DNA of 16,227 nt from Gemmatimonadota bacterium (GCA_019348475.1 JAHWJJ010000035.1:1-16227); one strand, 5' to 3'; shown: positions 1-7,981, counted from the stretch's first letter. The notes: generated by a model from the sequence alone, not told the origin. Translations and numbers: made by a program.

Positions 1-55
1 CCTCCCCCACGCAGTTTGTGGGGGAGGGCCGGGGAGGGGGGCGCCCGGCGCTCGC
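1..55 (+). repeat. Hairpin repeat, copy 1 (GCAGTTT-loop family)
   Basis: A perfect 10-bp stem (arms at 1-10 and 18-27) encloses the 7-base loop GCAGTTT. A G-rich tail runs to about 55. The 55 bases recur exactly at 97-151. The left end may be cut by the window edge. The loop is shared with the copies near 8050-8280 and 14035, though the tail here differs from those. Confidence 0.85.
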
Positions 56-96
56 ACCACACCACCCAACGGCCGCGATCGCCTCCCCCACACCTC

Positions 97-151
97 CCTC
101 CCCCACGCAGTTTGTGGGGGAGGGCCGGGGAGGGGGGCGCCCGGCGCTCGC
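97..151 (+). repeat. Hairpin repeat, copy 2 (GCAGTTT-loop family)
   Basis: This is an exact second copy of bases 1-55, offset by 96. The stem is 97-106 with 114-123 and the loop GCAGTTT is 107-113. It lies upstream of the amidohydrolase gene. The open frames crossing both copies are read-through of the repeat and are probably not translated. Confidence 0.85.
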
Positions 152-276
152 GCCACACCCCCCGACCCCGCGATCTCCGTCCACGCCCGACCTCCCCCGG
201 CCTCGAACCCTCCCCCATGATGTCCGCTGGTACGCCTCCTGCCTCCACGGGGCGCCTCACCCCAACCCGCCGTGCC

Positions 277-1092
277 GTGATCATCGACTGCCACACACAC
301 CTGAACCGCTACACCCCCGACCTGCCGCCCACCCTGGCCGCGCGCCACGCGGCGCTGGGGGCGCAGATGGACGCCCACGGTATCGAGCACGCGCTGGTGC
401 TCACGTCCTACACGGTCAACGCCGACCGGCCGTCCGCGGAGGAAATCCTGGCGCAGGTGGCGGACGACCCGCGCATCAGCGTGATCGCGGGCATCGACGC
501 CACCCGGCTGGACGCGCGGCAGCTGGACGCCCTGCGCGCGCTGCTGCAGGCGGGGCGCATCCGCGGGCTCAAGCTGTATCCGGGGTACCAGTGGTTCGAG
601 CTGAACACACCCGAGCTGCACCCCTTCTACCGCCTTGCGGGGGAGTTCGGCGTCCCGGTGATGATCCACACCGGCGACACCTACACGCACACCGCCCGCG
701 TCCGCTACACCCATCCGCTGGCGGTGGACGACGTGGCGGTGGACTTTCGCGGGACCACGTTCGTCATCTGCCACCTGGGAAACCCCTGGATGGTGGACGC
801 CATGCAGGTGATCTACAAGAACGAGAACGTGCTGGGCGACATCTGCGGCCTTACGCTGGGCGAGTTCCAGCCGCGCTACGAGCGGCTGGCGCTGCGGATG
901 GTGGACGACGTGATCGCCTTCATCAACGATCCGGCCAAGCTGATGTTCGGCAGCGACTGGCCGATCTCCGACATCGCCAGCTACCTGCGCTTCGTGGACC
1001 GGCTGGAGCTGACGGACGAGGAGCGAGAGGGGCTGCTGTGGCGCAACGCGGCGCGCATCTTTCGCCTGCCGGTGGGGGAGGGCGCGGCGTGA
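277..1092 (+). CDS. Amidohydrolase-family metal-dependent hydrolase (TIM barrel)
   Basis: This 271-residue protein probably hydrolyses or decarboxylates a small substrate at a metal centre in a TIM barrel; the substrate is unknown. The metal-ligand pattern of the Amidohydro-rel (PF04909-type) family is complete: HxH at H6/H8 in IIDCHTHL on the first strand, K99 in LKLYPG, H131 in MIHTGD, H166 in CHLGNPW and D227 in FGSDWP near the C-terminus. I chose GTG 277 because it puts IIDCHTH at the very N-terminus, as is usual in the family. ATG 217 (20 residues longer) is the alternative, and neither has a clear ribosome binding site. The frame is open further upstream only through the GC-rich repeats. 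The stop overlaps the start of the next gene by 4 bases, so the two are probably co-translated. Family call is secure; the specific reaction is not. Confidence 0.88.
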   Translation: MIIDCHTHLNRYTPDLPPTLAARHAALGAQMDAHGIEHALVLTSYTVNADRPSAEEILAQVADDPRISVIAGIDATRLDARQLDALRALLQAGRIRGLKLYPGYQWFELNTPELHPFYRLAGEFGVPVMIHTGDTYTHTARVRYTHPLAVDDVAVDFRGTTFVICHLGNPWMVDAMQVIYKNENVLGDICGLTLGEFQPRYERLALRMVDDVIAFINDPAKLMFGSDWPISDIASYLRFVDRLELTDEEREGLLWRNAARIFRLPVGEGAA

Positions 1093-1784
1093 TCGCCCAG
1101 GGGAACATGCAGGTGATGGTGGTGGACGACGAGCGCGCGCCGCTGGCCCGGGAGGCGCTGGAGCTGATCGCGGACGCCATCGGCGACGTTCAGCCGGTGA
1201 ACGACCTGCTGTCGGAAATCGAGGAGCGGCGCTGCGGAATGCCCAGCGCGGGCGAAGCCCACCTGCTGGCGATGGTGGACGAGGACGGGCGCGCGGCGGC
1301 CGCGGCGGCGGGGATCTACCTGGAGACCGTGGACGCGGGGTTCATCACCTACCTGGCCGTGCGCAAGGAGCTGCGCGGCCAGCGGGTGGGGCGCGGCCTG
1401 CGCGCGCACCTGGTGGAGTCCATCCGCGCGGAGGCCCGCGTCAAGAACGGCGCGGACCCGGCGTGGGTGGTGGGCGAGGTGCGCAGCGGCAGCCCCTGGC
1501 TGCAGACGCTGGTGACCGCGGGAGAAGCCATCCCCTTCGACTTTCCCTACTTCCACCCCTGGATGCCGCGCGCCGCGGAGGGCCGCTACGTGCTGTACCG
1601 CGAGCCGCTGGCCGACGCGCGCGCGGAGCTGCCGGCGCACGAGGTGGTGCGGCTGGTCTACGCCATCTGGCGCCGCGCCTACCGCATCCGCTTTCCCCTG
1701 CAGAGCGAAACCTTCTGCTACATGGTGGACCGCATCAAGGCCGCCGGCACCATCGGCCCGCACCCGGACTACGCGGCGGGGTGA
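1089..1784 (+). CDS. GNAT-family N-acetyltransferase
   Basis: This 231-residue protein probably transfers an acyl group from acetyl-CoA to an amine; the acceptor is unknown. The GNAT core is visible: a strand ending in FITYLAV (85-91), then RGQRVGRGLRAHLVE (96-110), which carries the Q/R-x-x-G-x-G/A acetyl-CoA pyrophosphate loop at 98-103 and the following helix. Some 100 residues after the fold form a C-terminal extension rich in aromatic residues (FDFPYFHPW at 150-158) that I cannot assign. The start is GTG 1089, which overlaps the amidohydrolase stop as GTGA and has a strong GGAGGG six bases upstream at 1077-1082. ATG 1107 is a weaker alternative. The pair forms a two-gene operon. It ends 13 bases before the convergent lipoprotein gene, with a short GC hairpin between them. 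Confidence 0.82.
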   Translation: MIAQGNMQVMVVDDERAPLAREALELIADAIGDVQPVNDLLSEIEERRCGMPSAGEAHLLAMVDEDGRAAAAAAGIYLETVDAGFITYLAVRKELRGQRVGRGLRAHLVESIRAEARVKNGADPAWVVGEVRSGSPWLQTLVTAGEAIPFDFPYFHPWMPRAAEGRYVLYREPLADARAELPAHEVVRLVYAIWRRAYRIRFPLQSETFCYMVDRIKAAGTIGPHPDYAAG

Positions 1785-1797
1785 CCGCCGCGGGCGG

Positions 1798-3783
1798 TCA
1801 GCGCGGGTCCACCACACCGATGCGGTAGACGCCCTGCGCCGCGACGGCGCCCGCCATCAGCGTCCCGTCGTGCGAAAGGCGCAGGGTGCCCAGTGGCGTC
1901 GACGTAAACCGCTCGGCGACGATGCCGTCGGCGCGCACCCGCAGCGTTCCGCGGAGGCGGCCCACGTACGCACTGCCCCCCGCCAGCGGCACGAGGTCCA
2001 GGGCGTAGTCATCATCGGGCCCGTGCAGGCTCCACACGGACCGCAGATCGGCGCCGAAGAGCTCGTACGTCCTGCCCCACGCATCACCCGTCGCGCCTCC
2101 GCTCACGGGACCGCCGCGCCCGTCCGTGCTCATCGTCCGGCACGGCCCCACCTGCTCCGTCTGTACGTCGAACACGCAGCCGGCGCCCAGCACCATCTTG
2201 CGGCGGTCGCGGCTGCGGGCGACGCCGGCGGTGGGCTCGCGCACGGTCACGGAGGGGACGATCACGCGCGCGGTGCCGGCCGCCAGGTCCACCTCCAGCA
2301 CCCCGGTGCGCCCATCCGTCATCCTTGCCAGGGCGATTGCGCGGCCGGTGGAGGCGATGCGGATGCCCCACAGGTCCGCCACCCCCTGCGGCTTGAAGGC
2401 GGCGGGCGCGGCGGTGGCGTTCACGTCCATCACCACGAGGGACGGCGTGAGGCGGCTGGAGATCAGCAGCGAGTCGCCGTCCGCCGTAAGGTCCAGGCCG
2501 GTGTAGATGGACGGCAGGGCCACCGTGCGCACCAGCTCCAGTCCCGGCAGCGAATAGACGCGCAGCTGGTTCGTGTTCTCGATCAGGGCGTACAGGCGGT
2601 TTCGCGCGGGATCCACCACGATGTCCTCCGGCCGCCCCGGCTCCGGTACGGTGCGCACCGCCACGTCGCGCACCGGGTACACGCGAATGGCGCCGGGCGC
2701 GGCCGCCACGTCCGGCGTGCGGTTGCCGCTGGCGTCGCGGAACCACAGGCGAAAGCCGTCGGCGCCCACCAGCGCGGACCCCAGAGGGATGGGGATGGCG
2801 TCGCCGTGGCCCGCCCTGAAGGCGACGGAGTCGCGCACGCCCATGGGCGCGAACTCGTAAACCATGTACGTCACGCCGTGGTTGTCCGCGACGTGCGCGT
2901 ACACCTTCATGGTGTCGCCCACGCCGTACTGCCCCGCGAGCGAGGGCTGCCGCAGACGGGTGGTGGTCACGGAGAACACCTGCGGGGGCGTGCGGTCCAT
3001 CACCGGCAGACTGGTCCACGCGGGAGAGGCCACGGCGCGCAGCCACACGTCCGCCGCGTACACGCGCACCTGGAACGGCTGTCCCAGGACGGCGTCGCGG
3101 GGGATGACGACGTCCACCGATTGGGTGATGGTGCCGCGCCCCTGGCCGGCCACGGCGTGAAAGGCGGTGAAGGAGCCGGTCACCTCCACCCCCGTCTCCC
3201 ACAGCGACGGCGAGCCGCTGGCCGTCCAGGAGACGCGCACGGTGTCGCCGGGCTCCGGGTCGCCGGCGGGCGGCACCACGTTGACGCCGGAGACCACGGG
3301 CAGGGCACCCGGCTGGCCCACGGGAACGCCGCACCTGGTGCGCGCCCTGGCCGGCTCGCGGGCGTCGACGCCGTTCACGCGGTAGCGCAGCTCGATCTCC
3401 AGGCTAAAAGGGACGGAGGCAAGCAGCCCCAGCCCCGCCCTCCGCTCCTCGCCTGACGCGAAGTCGCCACCGAACGCCTGGCTCATCTCGTAACCCGTCA
3501 TGACCAGCGAGTCCACCGCGGTCGTCGAGGTGCCGACGAAGTAGCGCAGCACGCCGCCCGTCCAGCGCCCCTTCACCGATGCGTCGCCGGCCACGGTGGC
3601 CACGAAGGTGATGGAGCACTCCACCAGCTGCTCGCCTTCTTCGCCGCTCTTGTACGTCGGCGCGGACGCGGTGGCGGTCACCTGCACCGTGAGATCCGGC
3701 ACCTTCGGCTCCGAACCGGTGGAGTCCTTGCAGGCCCCCAGGACCAGCAGCGCGCAGGCGCCCAGAATGCGGAGTCGGGTCAT
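1798..3783 (-). CDS. Secreted lipoprotein with Ig-like and beta-propeller-like regions, function unknown
   Basis: This 661-residue protein begins with a lipoprotein signal: MTRLR, a hydrophobic stretch, and the lipobox LGAC with C18 as the predicted lipidated residue, followed by KDSTGSEP. After export it should be anchored to a membrane facing outward. Residues from about 30 to 370 look like beta-sandwich repeats, including GDTVRVSWTASGSPS. The C-terminal half has propeller-like strands such as RNRLYALIENTNQLRVYSL and DGTLMAGAV. No catalytic motif was seen, so a binding or adhesion role is an inference. I chose ATG 3783 because it starts the signal peptide; the frame is open 25 codons further upstream without signal character. 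No good ribosome binding site or convincing promoter was found. A hairpin at 3954-3990 separates it from the peptide operon upstream, so it is probably transcribed alone. Confidence 0.8.
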   Translation of the reverse strand: MTRLRILGACALLVLGACKDSTGSEPKVPDLTVQVTATASAPTYKSGEEGEQLVECSITFVATVAGDASVKGRWTGGVLRYFVGTSTTAVDSLVMTGYEMSQAFGGDFASGEERRAGLGLLASVPFSLEIELRYRVNGVDAREPARARTRCGVPVGQPGALPVVSGVNVVPPAGDPEPGDTVRVSWTASGSPSLWETGVEVTGSFTAFHAVAGQGRGTITQSVDVVIPRDAVLGQPFQVRVYAADVWLRAVASPAWTSLPVMDRTPPQVFSVTTTRLRQPSLAGQYGVGDTMKVYAHVADNHGVTYMVYEFAPMGVRDSVAFRAGHGDAIPIPLGSALVGADGFRLWFRDASGNRTPDVAAAPGAIRVYPVRDVAVRTVPEPGRPEDIVVDPARNRLYALIENTNQLRVYSLPGLELVRTVALPSIYTGLDLTADGDSLLISSRLTPSLVVMDVNATAAPAAFKPQGVADLWGIRIASTGRAIALARMTDGRTGVLEVDLAAGTARVIVPSVTVREPTAGVARSRDRRKMVLGAGCVFDVQTEQVGPCRTMSTDGRGGPVSGGATGDAWGRTYELFGADLRSVWSLHGPDDDYALDLVPLAGGSAYVGRLRGTLRVRADGIVAERFTSTPLGTLRLSHDGTLMAGAVAAQGVYRIGVVDPR

Positions 3784-3953
3784 CGTGAGGATCAATGCGG
3801 GGGAAGGGGAGGGCGATAAACAGGAGTAGCAATCTGCTGCGCCGCGCCGCTCAGTCAACCCTTTTCGAACAATTCGTCAGCGACACCAGGGGCGCGGGCG
3901 CCCCCCACGGCACGGGGCCGCGGCGGGTGGGTTCGCATCCGCCGCAACAACAG

Positions 3954-3990
3954 CGGGTGCCCGGGAGCCCTGCTGGCTCCCGGACACCCG
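3954..3990 (-). terminator. Strong hairpin terminator behind the Cys-rich gene
   Basis: Arms 3954-3969 and 3975-3990 pair over 16 positions with one mismatch and a 5-base loop. It starts 23 bases past the stop of the Cys-rich gene. On the minus strand the stem is followed by GTTGTTG, a weak U-rich run, so it is a good but not textbook intrinsic terminator. Confidence 0.7.
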
Positions 3991-4012
3991 ATCGTCGAAC
4001 CCTGCGCGAAGC

Positions 4013-4498
4013 TCAGACGCCCACCGGCACCGGCACCGGGGTATTGGGGTTCGCCGCCAGGGCCTGCTCCTCGCTGCGCGTGTAGCAGTCGGTCATGATG
4101 ACCGGGCAGCGCATGCACGCCGCCTTGCCTTCCTGCTTCCACCAGCGGCAGTCCGGGCGCAGCTGGCACGCGGGCAGGCTCTTGCTCACCGGCGGCATCA
4201 GCTGCACCAGCTTTGTCGCCAGGTTGCAGTCGCTGCCGTCGAAGTGCGAGCAGCCGCTCCCCGCGCACGGTGCCCCGAAGCGGAACACGTGCGTGGGCTT
4301 TACCGGCCCCGTCATCGCGAGCAGCTCGTCCGTTACCGGGACGCGTCCTTCCAGGTAGCCCACCCGGCGCTCGCCCGGCGCACCGCCCACCACGCCAAAG
4401 GCAAACGCCCCGTCCTGGGTGGGTTGCGCGCTCGGGCACAGCGGCACGGCGTGGGAGCGGGCCGGTGCACCCTGCCCGTTCGCCACGCCGGTGCTCAC
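4013..4498 (-). CDS. Cysteine-rich protein partnered with a small peptide, putative metal or Fe-S binding
   Basis: This 161-residue soluble protein has nine Cys. C21 sits in PLCPSAQP near the N-terminus. The other eight lie at 78, 83, 91, 111, 117, 128, 131 and 138, in the blocks APCAGSGCSHFDGSDC, PACQLRPDCRWW and AACMRCPVIMTDC. Such spacing, with aromatic residues next to Cys, suggests one or two metal or Fe-S sites. From memory it resembles Cys-rich proteins that pipelines sometimes label 'nitrogen fixation protein', a label without functional meaning here; this is unverified. The start is GTG 4498, which overlaps the stop of the 52-residue peptide gene by 4 bases. There is no Shine-Dalgarno sequence, so translation probably depends on coupling. 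The C-terminus is Pro/Val-rich. Open frame further upstream only overlaps the peptide gene in another frame. The gene is convincing; the role is unknown. Confidence 0.75.
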   Translation of the reverse strand: MSTGVANGQGAPARSHAVPLCPSAQPTQDGAFAFGVVGGAPGERRVGYLEGRVPVTDELLAMTGPVKPTHVFRFGAPCAGSGCSHFDGSDCNLATKLVQLMPPVSKSLPACQLRPDCRWWKQEGKAACMRCPVIMTDCYTRSEEQALAANPNTPVPVPVGV

Positions 4499-4653
4499 GG
4501 CTCGACGGGAAAGTAGCCCATGGTGGGCTCGAAGCTGGAGCTGGACGAGGCGCTGTACTGCTGCTGCTCCTCGAGCGACAGGCTCACGCTGGCCGCGACG
4601 GCGTCGGAAAATCCGTCCATCGACACGATGTTGGGGGCGTACTGGTACTCCAT
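4495..4653 (-). CDS. 52-residue acidic Ser-rich peptide, possible RiPP-type precursor
   Basis: The product is 52 residues with no Lys, Arg, His, Cys or Trp, seven acidic residues and eleven Ser, including a run SASSSSS at 34-40. The first part (MEYQYAPNIVSMDGFSDAV) is mixed. The end (FEPTMGYFPVEP) is aromatic and Pro-containing. This leader-plus-low-complexity-tail layout is common in ribosomally made, modified peptides, but no known core motif (Cys/Thr ring pairs, LanA, thiopeptide, microviridin TxKxPSD) is present. ATG 4653 has GGAGG four bases upstream (4658-4662), and a candidate promoter lies about 90 bases up. Its stop overlaps the start of the Cys-rich gene, so the two are co-transcribed. 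No modifying enzyme, protease or exporter lies nearby. An alternative is a small regulatory or acidic chaperone-like peptide. Confidence 0.68.
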   Translation of the reverse strand: MEYQYAPNIVSMDGFSDAVAASVSLSLEEQQQYSASSSSSFEPTMGYFPVEP

Positions 4654-5083
4654 GCATCCTCCAGGGTGTAAGGGGGGGGAACGGGTGCGGAGCACGATGG
4701 GCCGACAGCCGGAGACCCGGCGGCACGCGCTCGCACTGCCAGAGTAACCCCCACGTTTCCAGCCGTCAAGTGTCCCATGTGGATACCGCACCCGCGATCC
4801 TGCCAGGGCGCTGCCCAAACGACACATGGAAGGGAGGGGAGTACATCCACGCCATGACGGTGAATAGCCTGAGGGCCGCGGCATCTCCGGCACACGACGA
4901 AAACTGGATGACTGCGGATGAGGAGGAGAACGGCCGCGGTGCCGCGGGGCGAGGCGCGGAAACGAATGGTCGATGGAAAGCACGGTCCTTGCGAACGATC
5001 GAAGCGCAACGATGGATGCGCTCCCCCGCTCCGCAGGGGGGAGATCCGGCCCCGCCCACGAGACCCGAGCTGGGAATGCTCCC
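4654..5083. other. Divergent intergenic region (430 bases)
   Basis: The region lies between the minus-strand peptide operon and the plus-strand glycosyltransferase. Apart from the candidate minus-strand promoter at 4741-4769 I see no repeat, RNA gene or convincing ORF. The right part (4770-5083) is less GC-rich in places, which fits regulatory DNA. No clear plus-strand promoter was found. A 77-codon frame from 4854 is treated as chance. Confidence 0.5.
4741..4769 (-). promoter_or_regulatory. Candidate sigma-70-type promoter of the peptide operon
   Basis: On the minus strand, TTGACG (4764-4769), a 17-base spacer and TACTCT (4741-4746). The expected transcript starts near 4734, giving a leader of about 80 bases before ATG 4653. 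The -35 box is good and the -10 is weak at its third to fifth bases. Confidence 0.5.
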
Positions 5084-6208
5084 ATGAGCCGGCCCGCCGT
5101 GCTGATCGTCTCCGCCGCAAACGGCACCGGCCACATCCGGGCGGCCGAGGCCGTGCGCGAGGCGCTGGCCGCGCAGGATCCGGGACTGCACGTGGAGCAC
5201 GTGGAGCTGCTTTCCATCGCGCCGCGGTGGGTGCGCACGTTCTACGGGTCGCTGTTCGAGACCATGGTGTCGCGCGCGCCGCGGCTGTGGAAGGAGATCT
5301 ACCGCTTTACAGACGGCGCCGACGCGAACCGCGCGCGCTGGGGCCCGGTGGCGCACCGCACGCTGTTTCGCGCGTTCCGGCGCCTGCTGAAGTCGGGCCC
5401 GTGGCGCGTGTCCCTGTGCACGCACTTTCTTCCCGCCCAGCTCGCCGCCGGCCGCTTCGGCCTTCCCCCGCTCGCCCTGGTGATCACCGACTTTGGGCTG
5501 CACCGCTTCTGGGTGCAGCGCGGGGTGGCGCAGTACTTCGTCGCGACGGAGACCATGGCGGGCGACCTGCGCCGCCGGCGGGTGCGCCGCACCCGCATTC
5601 AGGTGACGGGAATTCCCATCGCCCCCGCGTTCGCCTCCGCGCCCTCGCGCGAGGAGGCACGCAGGGAGCTGGGGCTGGCGCAGGACCGGCCCGTGGCGCT
5701 GCTGATGGGCGGCGGGCTGGGGATCGGCGTGGAGGAGGGGACGGCGGCGGCGCTGCAGGCCACGGACCCGGCCGTGCAGATCGTGACCATCTGCGCCAGG
5801 AACGAGGCGGCGCGGGTGCGGCTCTCCGCGCTGGATGTTCCTGCGGAGCGGCTGCACGTGCACGGCACGGTCTGCGGGATGGAGCGCTTTCTGGCCGCGG
5901 CGGACGTGGTGGCCGGCAAGCCCGGCGGGCTCACGGTGAGTGAAACGATGGCGGTGGGACGACCGCTGCTGCTCACCCGCCCCATTCCCGGCGCGGAGGA
6001 GGTGAACACGCGCGCCGTGGTGGAAGAGGGTGCCGGCCTGTGCGCCTCGACCGACCAGGAGATGCGCGACGCCTTTCACCGCGTGTTCGCCGAGCCCGGG
6101 CTGCTGGAGCGCCTGTCCGCCGAAGCGCGCCGCATCGGCCGCCCCCACGCCGCCCCCGACGTCGCCGCCGCCATCCGCCGCGACTACGTCCCCACGCGCG
6201 AGGCGTAG
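5084..6208 (+). CDS. Glycosyltransferase, MGDG synthase / processive diacylglycerol glucosyltransferase type
   Basis: This 374-residue GT-B enzyme most likely transfers sugar from a nucleotide-sugar donor to diacylglycerol or a similar lipid at the inner face of the membrane. The N-terminal domain has the acceptor-side motif SAANGTGHIRAAEAV (10-24; G14, G16, H17) and ITDFGLHRFW (134-143), as in the MGDG_synth family. The C-terminal donor-binding half has MGGGLGIG (208-215), KPGGLTVSE (279-287) and PGAEEVN (302-308), matching the GT28/MurG-like nucleotide-sugar site. Length is normal for bacterial members (about 370-400). I chose ATG 5084 because RPAVLIVSAANGTGH begins the first beta strand directly; ATG 4973 would add 37 residues without family character. 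The site upstream is a weak GGGA. It is monocistronic, and the inverted repeat at 6219-6313 lies just behind the stop. A MurG-like or sterol glycosyltransferase role is less likely. Confidence 0.85.
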   Translation: MSRPAVLIVSAANGTGHIRAAEAVREALAAQDPGLHVEHVELLSIAPRWVRTFYGSLFETMVSRAPRLWKEIYRFTDGADANRARWGPVAHRTLFRAFRRLLKSGPWRVSLCTHFLPAQLAAGRFGLPPLALVITDFGLHRFWVQRGVAQYFVATETMAGDLRRRRVRRTRIQVTGIPIAPAFASAPSREEARRELGLAQDRPVALLMGGGLGIGVEEGTAAALQATDPAVQIVTICARNEAARVRLSALDVPAERLHVHGTVCGMERFLAAADVVAGKPGGLTVSETMAVGRPLLLTRPIPGAEEVNTRAVVEEGAGLCASTDQEMRDAFHRVFAEPGLLERLSAEARRIGRPHAAPDVAAAIRRDYVPTREA

Positions 6209-6218
6209 ACTGAAAGGA

Positions 6219-6313
6219 TCACGCGGAGGACGCGGAGGAAGGAAGAGAGGACGCGGAGGAACTTCGATCGCTCCTCCGCGTCCTCATTCTTTTCCTCCGC
6301 GTCCTCCGCGTGA
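6219..6313. repeat. Nested 22-bp and 14-bp inverted repeat between convergent genes
   Basis: The outer arms 6219-6240 and 6292-6313 are perfect 22-base inverted repeats. Inside them, 6247-6260 and 6272-6285 form a perfect 14-base stem with an 11-base loop. Both are built from the unit ACGCGGAGGA. It sits 10 bases after the glycosyltransferase stop and 20 bases from the Ppx/GppA stop, so it may act as a two-way terminator. The built-in tandem unit also suggests a dispersed repeat. Confidence 0.75.
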
Positions 6314-6333
6314 CTCTTCCTCCGCCCGGAAGA

Positions 6334-7917
6334 TCACCCCTCGCGGTCCCCGGAGACCTCCACCTCCAGGCCGAAGGTGTCGGCGAACAGGCCGGCCTTG
6401 CGGCGCAGGGCCCAGCGCTCCAGCAGCAGGTCGCCGGTGCCGTCCAGCTCCAGCATGAGCTTGCTCTTGCCCGGGGTCGCCTTCACGCCGCGCACCGCCT
6501 GCAGGTGCTCGCGGTCCAGCGCGTCGGCAATGCGAAGGATGCTGGCCAGCTTCACCACCCGCTCGCGGTCCTCCGGCTCCAGCCCGGTAAAGGGCTCGTG
6601 GTGTGCCGCGGGGACGCCCTTGCGATGGTAGCGCGCCACGTTGGCGATCACCGCGATCTCCCGCGGGGTGAACTCAGGGATCTCGGACTGGGAGATGACG
6701 TACAGCGAGTGCTTGTGGTGCTTCTTGTGGCCGATGAAGATGCCCACGTCGTGCAGCACCGCCGCGGCCAGCAGCATCCGCCGGGCGGGCGCATCCAGCC
6801 TGTGCACCTTCTGCAGCTGGTCGAAGAGCGAGCCGGCCAGCCGCGCCACGTGCGTGGCGTGCGCCTCGTCGAACAGGTAGCGCTTGCCCAGCGCCACCGC
6901 GCCCGCCAGCGCCTGCTTCTCCTTGCGGACCTCGTGCGCCTCGTGCGTCGTCAGGTCGTCCACCAGGTCCACCAGCAGGCCGTCCTTCAATCCCACCGCG
7001 GGGACCAGGAGCTCATCGACGCCGGCCAGCGTGGCCACGCGCTCGTAGACCATGGCCGCGGGAAGGATCACGTCCGCGCGGTCCTCGCGCAGCCCCAGCT
7101 GGTCCACGCGCTGGCGGAACGAGAGGCGCGACAGCTTTTCGATGGCGCTCCGCAGCTCCGCCACCGGCAGCGCCGCCACGCGGCCGCGCCCCGGGTCCGC
7201 CCCCACCAGCCGGGCCAGCGCCTCGATGTTGCCGCCGGTGGCGATGAGCCCGGCGGGGCTCCACTGCTGCGCGATGACGGGGATGCGCAGCGTGGCCGCG
7301 TACTCCTCCAGCAGCCGCTGAAAGCGCCCCGGCTCCTCGCCCGAGACGGCCAGCTCCTCCAGCAGCCGCACGGAGCCCATGGTGTGCGACTCGCTCCACA
7401 GGGTCGCCGTCTGGTCCACCAGCGACACCTCGACGCTGCCGCCGCCCAGGTCCACCAGCAACCACTTCTTTCGCCCGAACGGCACCTGCGCCTTCACGGC
7501 CTCGTAGACCAGGCGCGCCTCTTCGCTCCCGGTGATCACCTCCAGCTCGATCTCCGTCTCGCGGCGCACGCGGGCCACGAAGTCCTCGCCATTGCGGCTC
7601 TCGCGCGTGGCGCTGGTCGCCACCGCGCGGTAGTGGGCAATGCCCAGCGCCTCCATCTGCAGGCGGAACCCGGCGATGGCCTGCACCGCCGCCTCCATGG
7701 CGCCGCGCGCCAGCTTGCCGGAAAGAAAGACCTCGTGCCCCAGCCGCACCGGCTCGCGCATCTCCGCCAGCACCCGGTACCGCGTGGGCGCGGTGAACTC
7801 GGCCGCCAGAAAGCGGATGGCGTTGGACCCCACGTCGATGCCCGCCACCCGCAGCGGAAAGGGCGGGGGCGACTGGTCGGGCGACTTGGCTCGGATACGG
7901 GTCAGCAGCTGGATCAT
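6334..7917 (-). CDS. Exopolyphosphatase / guanosine pentaphosphate phosphohydrolase (Ppx/GppA family)
   Basis: This 527-residue cytoplasmic enzyme would hydrolyse terminal phosphate from polyphosphate and/or pppGpp. The ASKHA fold motifs are all present: GIDVGSNAIR (26-35), TSATRES (101-107), ITGSEEARL (128-136), VDLGGGSVE (155-163) and IATGGN (225-230). The C-terminal part is an HD-type domain with VLHDVG (H389, D390), KKHHKHS (398-404), ARYHRKG and ADALDRE. The two-part structure and length match long Ppx/GppA proteins of about 500 residues. I chose ATG 7917; the frame upstream runs through repeat DNA and has no family sequence. No clear Shine-Dalgarno sequence precedes it. Sequence alone does not separate Ppx from GppA activity. 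It is transcribed alone, away from the repeat cluster and toward the inverted repeat. Confidence 0.9.
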   Translation of the reverse strand: MIQLLTRIRAKSPDQSPPPFPLRVAGIDVGSNAIRFLAAEFTAPTRYRVLAEMREPVRLGHEVFLSGKLARGAMEAAVQAIAGFRLQMEALGIAHYRAVATSATRESRNGEDFVARVRRETEIELEVITGSEEARLVYEAVKAQVPFGRKKWLLVDLGGGSVEVSLVDQTATLWSESHTMGSVRLLEELAVSGEEPGRFQRLLEEYAATLRIPVIAQQWSPAGLIATGGNIEALARLVGADPGRGRVAALPVAELRSAIEKLSRLSFRQRVDQLGLREDRADVILPAAMVYERVATLAGVDELLVPAVGLKDGLLVDLVDDLTTHEAHEVRKEKQALAGAVALGKRYLFDEAHATHVARLAGSLFDQLQKVHRLDAPARRMLLAAAVLHDVGIFIGHKKHHKHSLYVISQSEIPEFTPREIAVIANVARYHRKGVPAAHHEPFTGLEPEDRERVVKLASILRIADALDREHLQAVRGVKATPGKSKLMLELDGTGDLLLERWALRRKAGLFADTFGLEVEVSGDREG

Positions 7918-7981
7918 CGGCGCGCGTGTGGGGTTCGGGATGGCGCCGCCGGCAGGCGCAAGGCGCGGACCGCGGGAGGGG

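Noticed and set aside
16..276. N-terminal extension of the amidohydrolase frame into the repeats
   Set aside because: It translates repeat DNA twice into the same Gly/Arg-rich string; the family N-terminus begins at the HxH strand.
1785..1797. Short CCGCC/GGCGG hairpin between the GNAT and lipoprotein stops
   Set aside because: It is only 5 bp with no T-run; at this GC content it is expected by chance, so termination is not claimed.
3830..3858. Possible promoter of the lipoprotein gene starting from TTGACT (minus strand)
   Set aside because: The -35 is good, but nothing like a -10 is found 16-18 bases downstream.
4854..5087. 77-codon plus-strand frame whose stop overlaps the glycosyltransferase start (ATGA)
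   Set aside because: The overlap is suggestive, but the product is low-complexity, the GGGAGGGG site is about 12 bases too far upstream, and no family character is seen.
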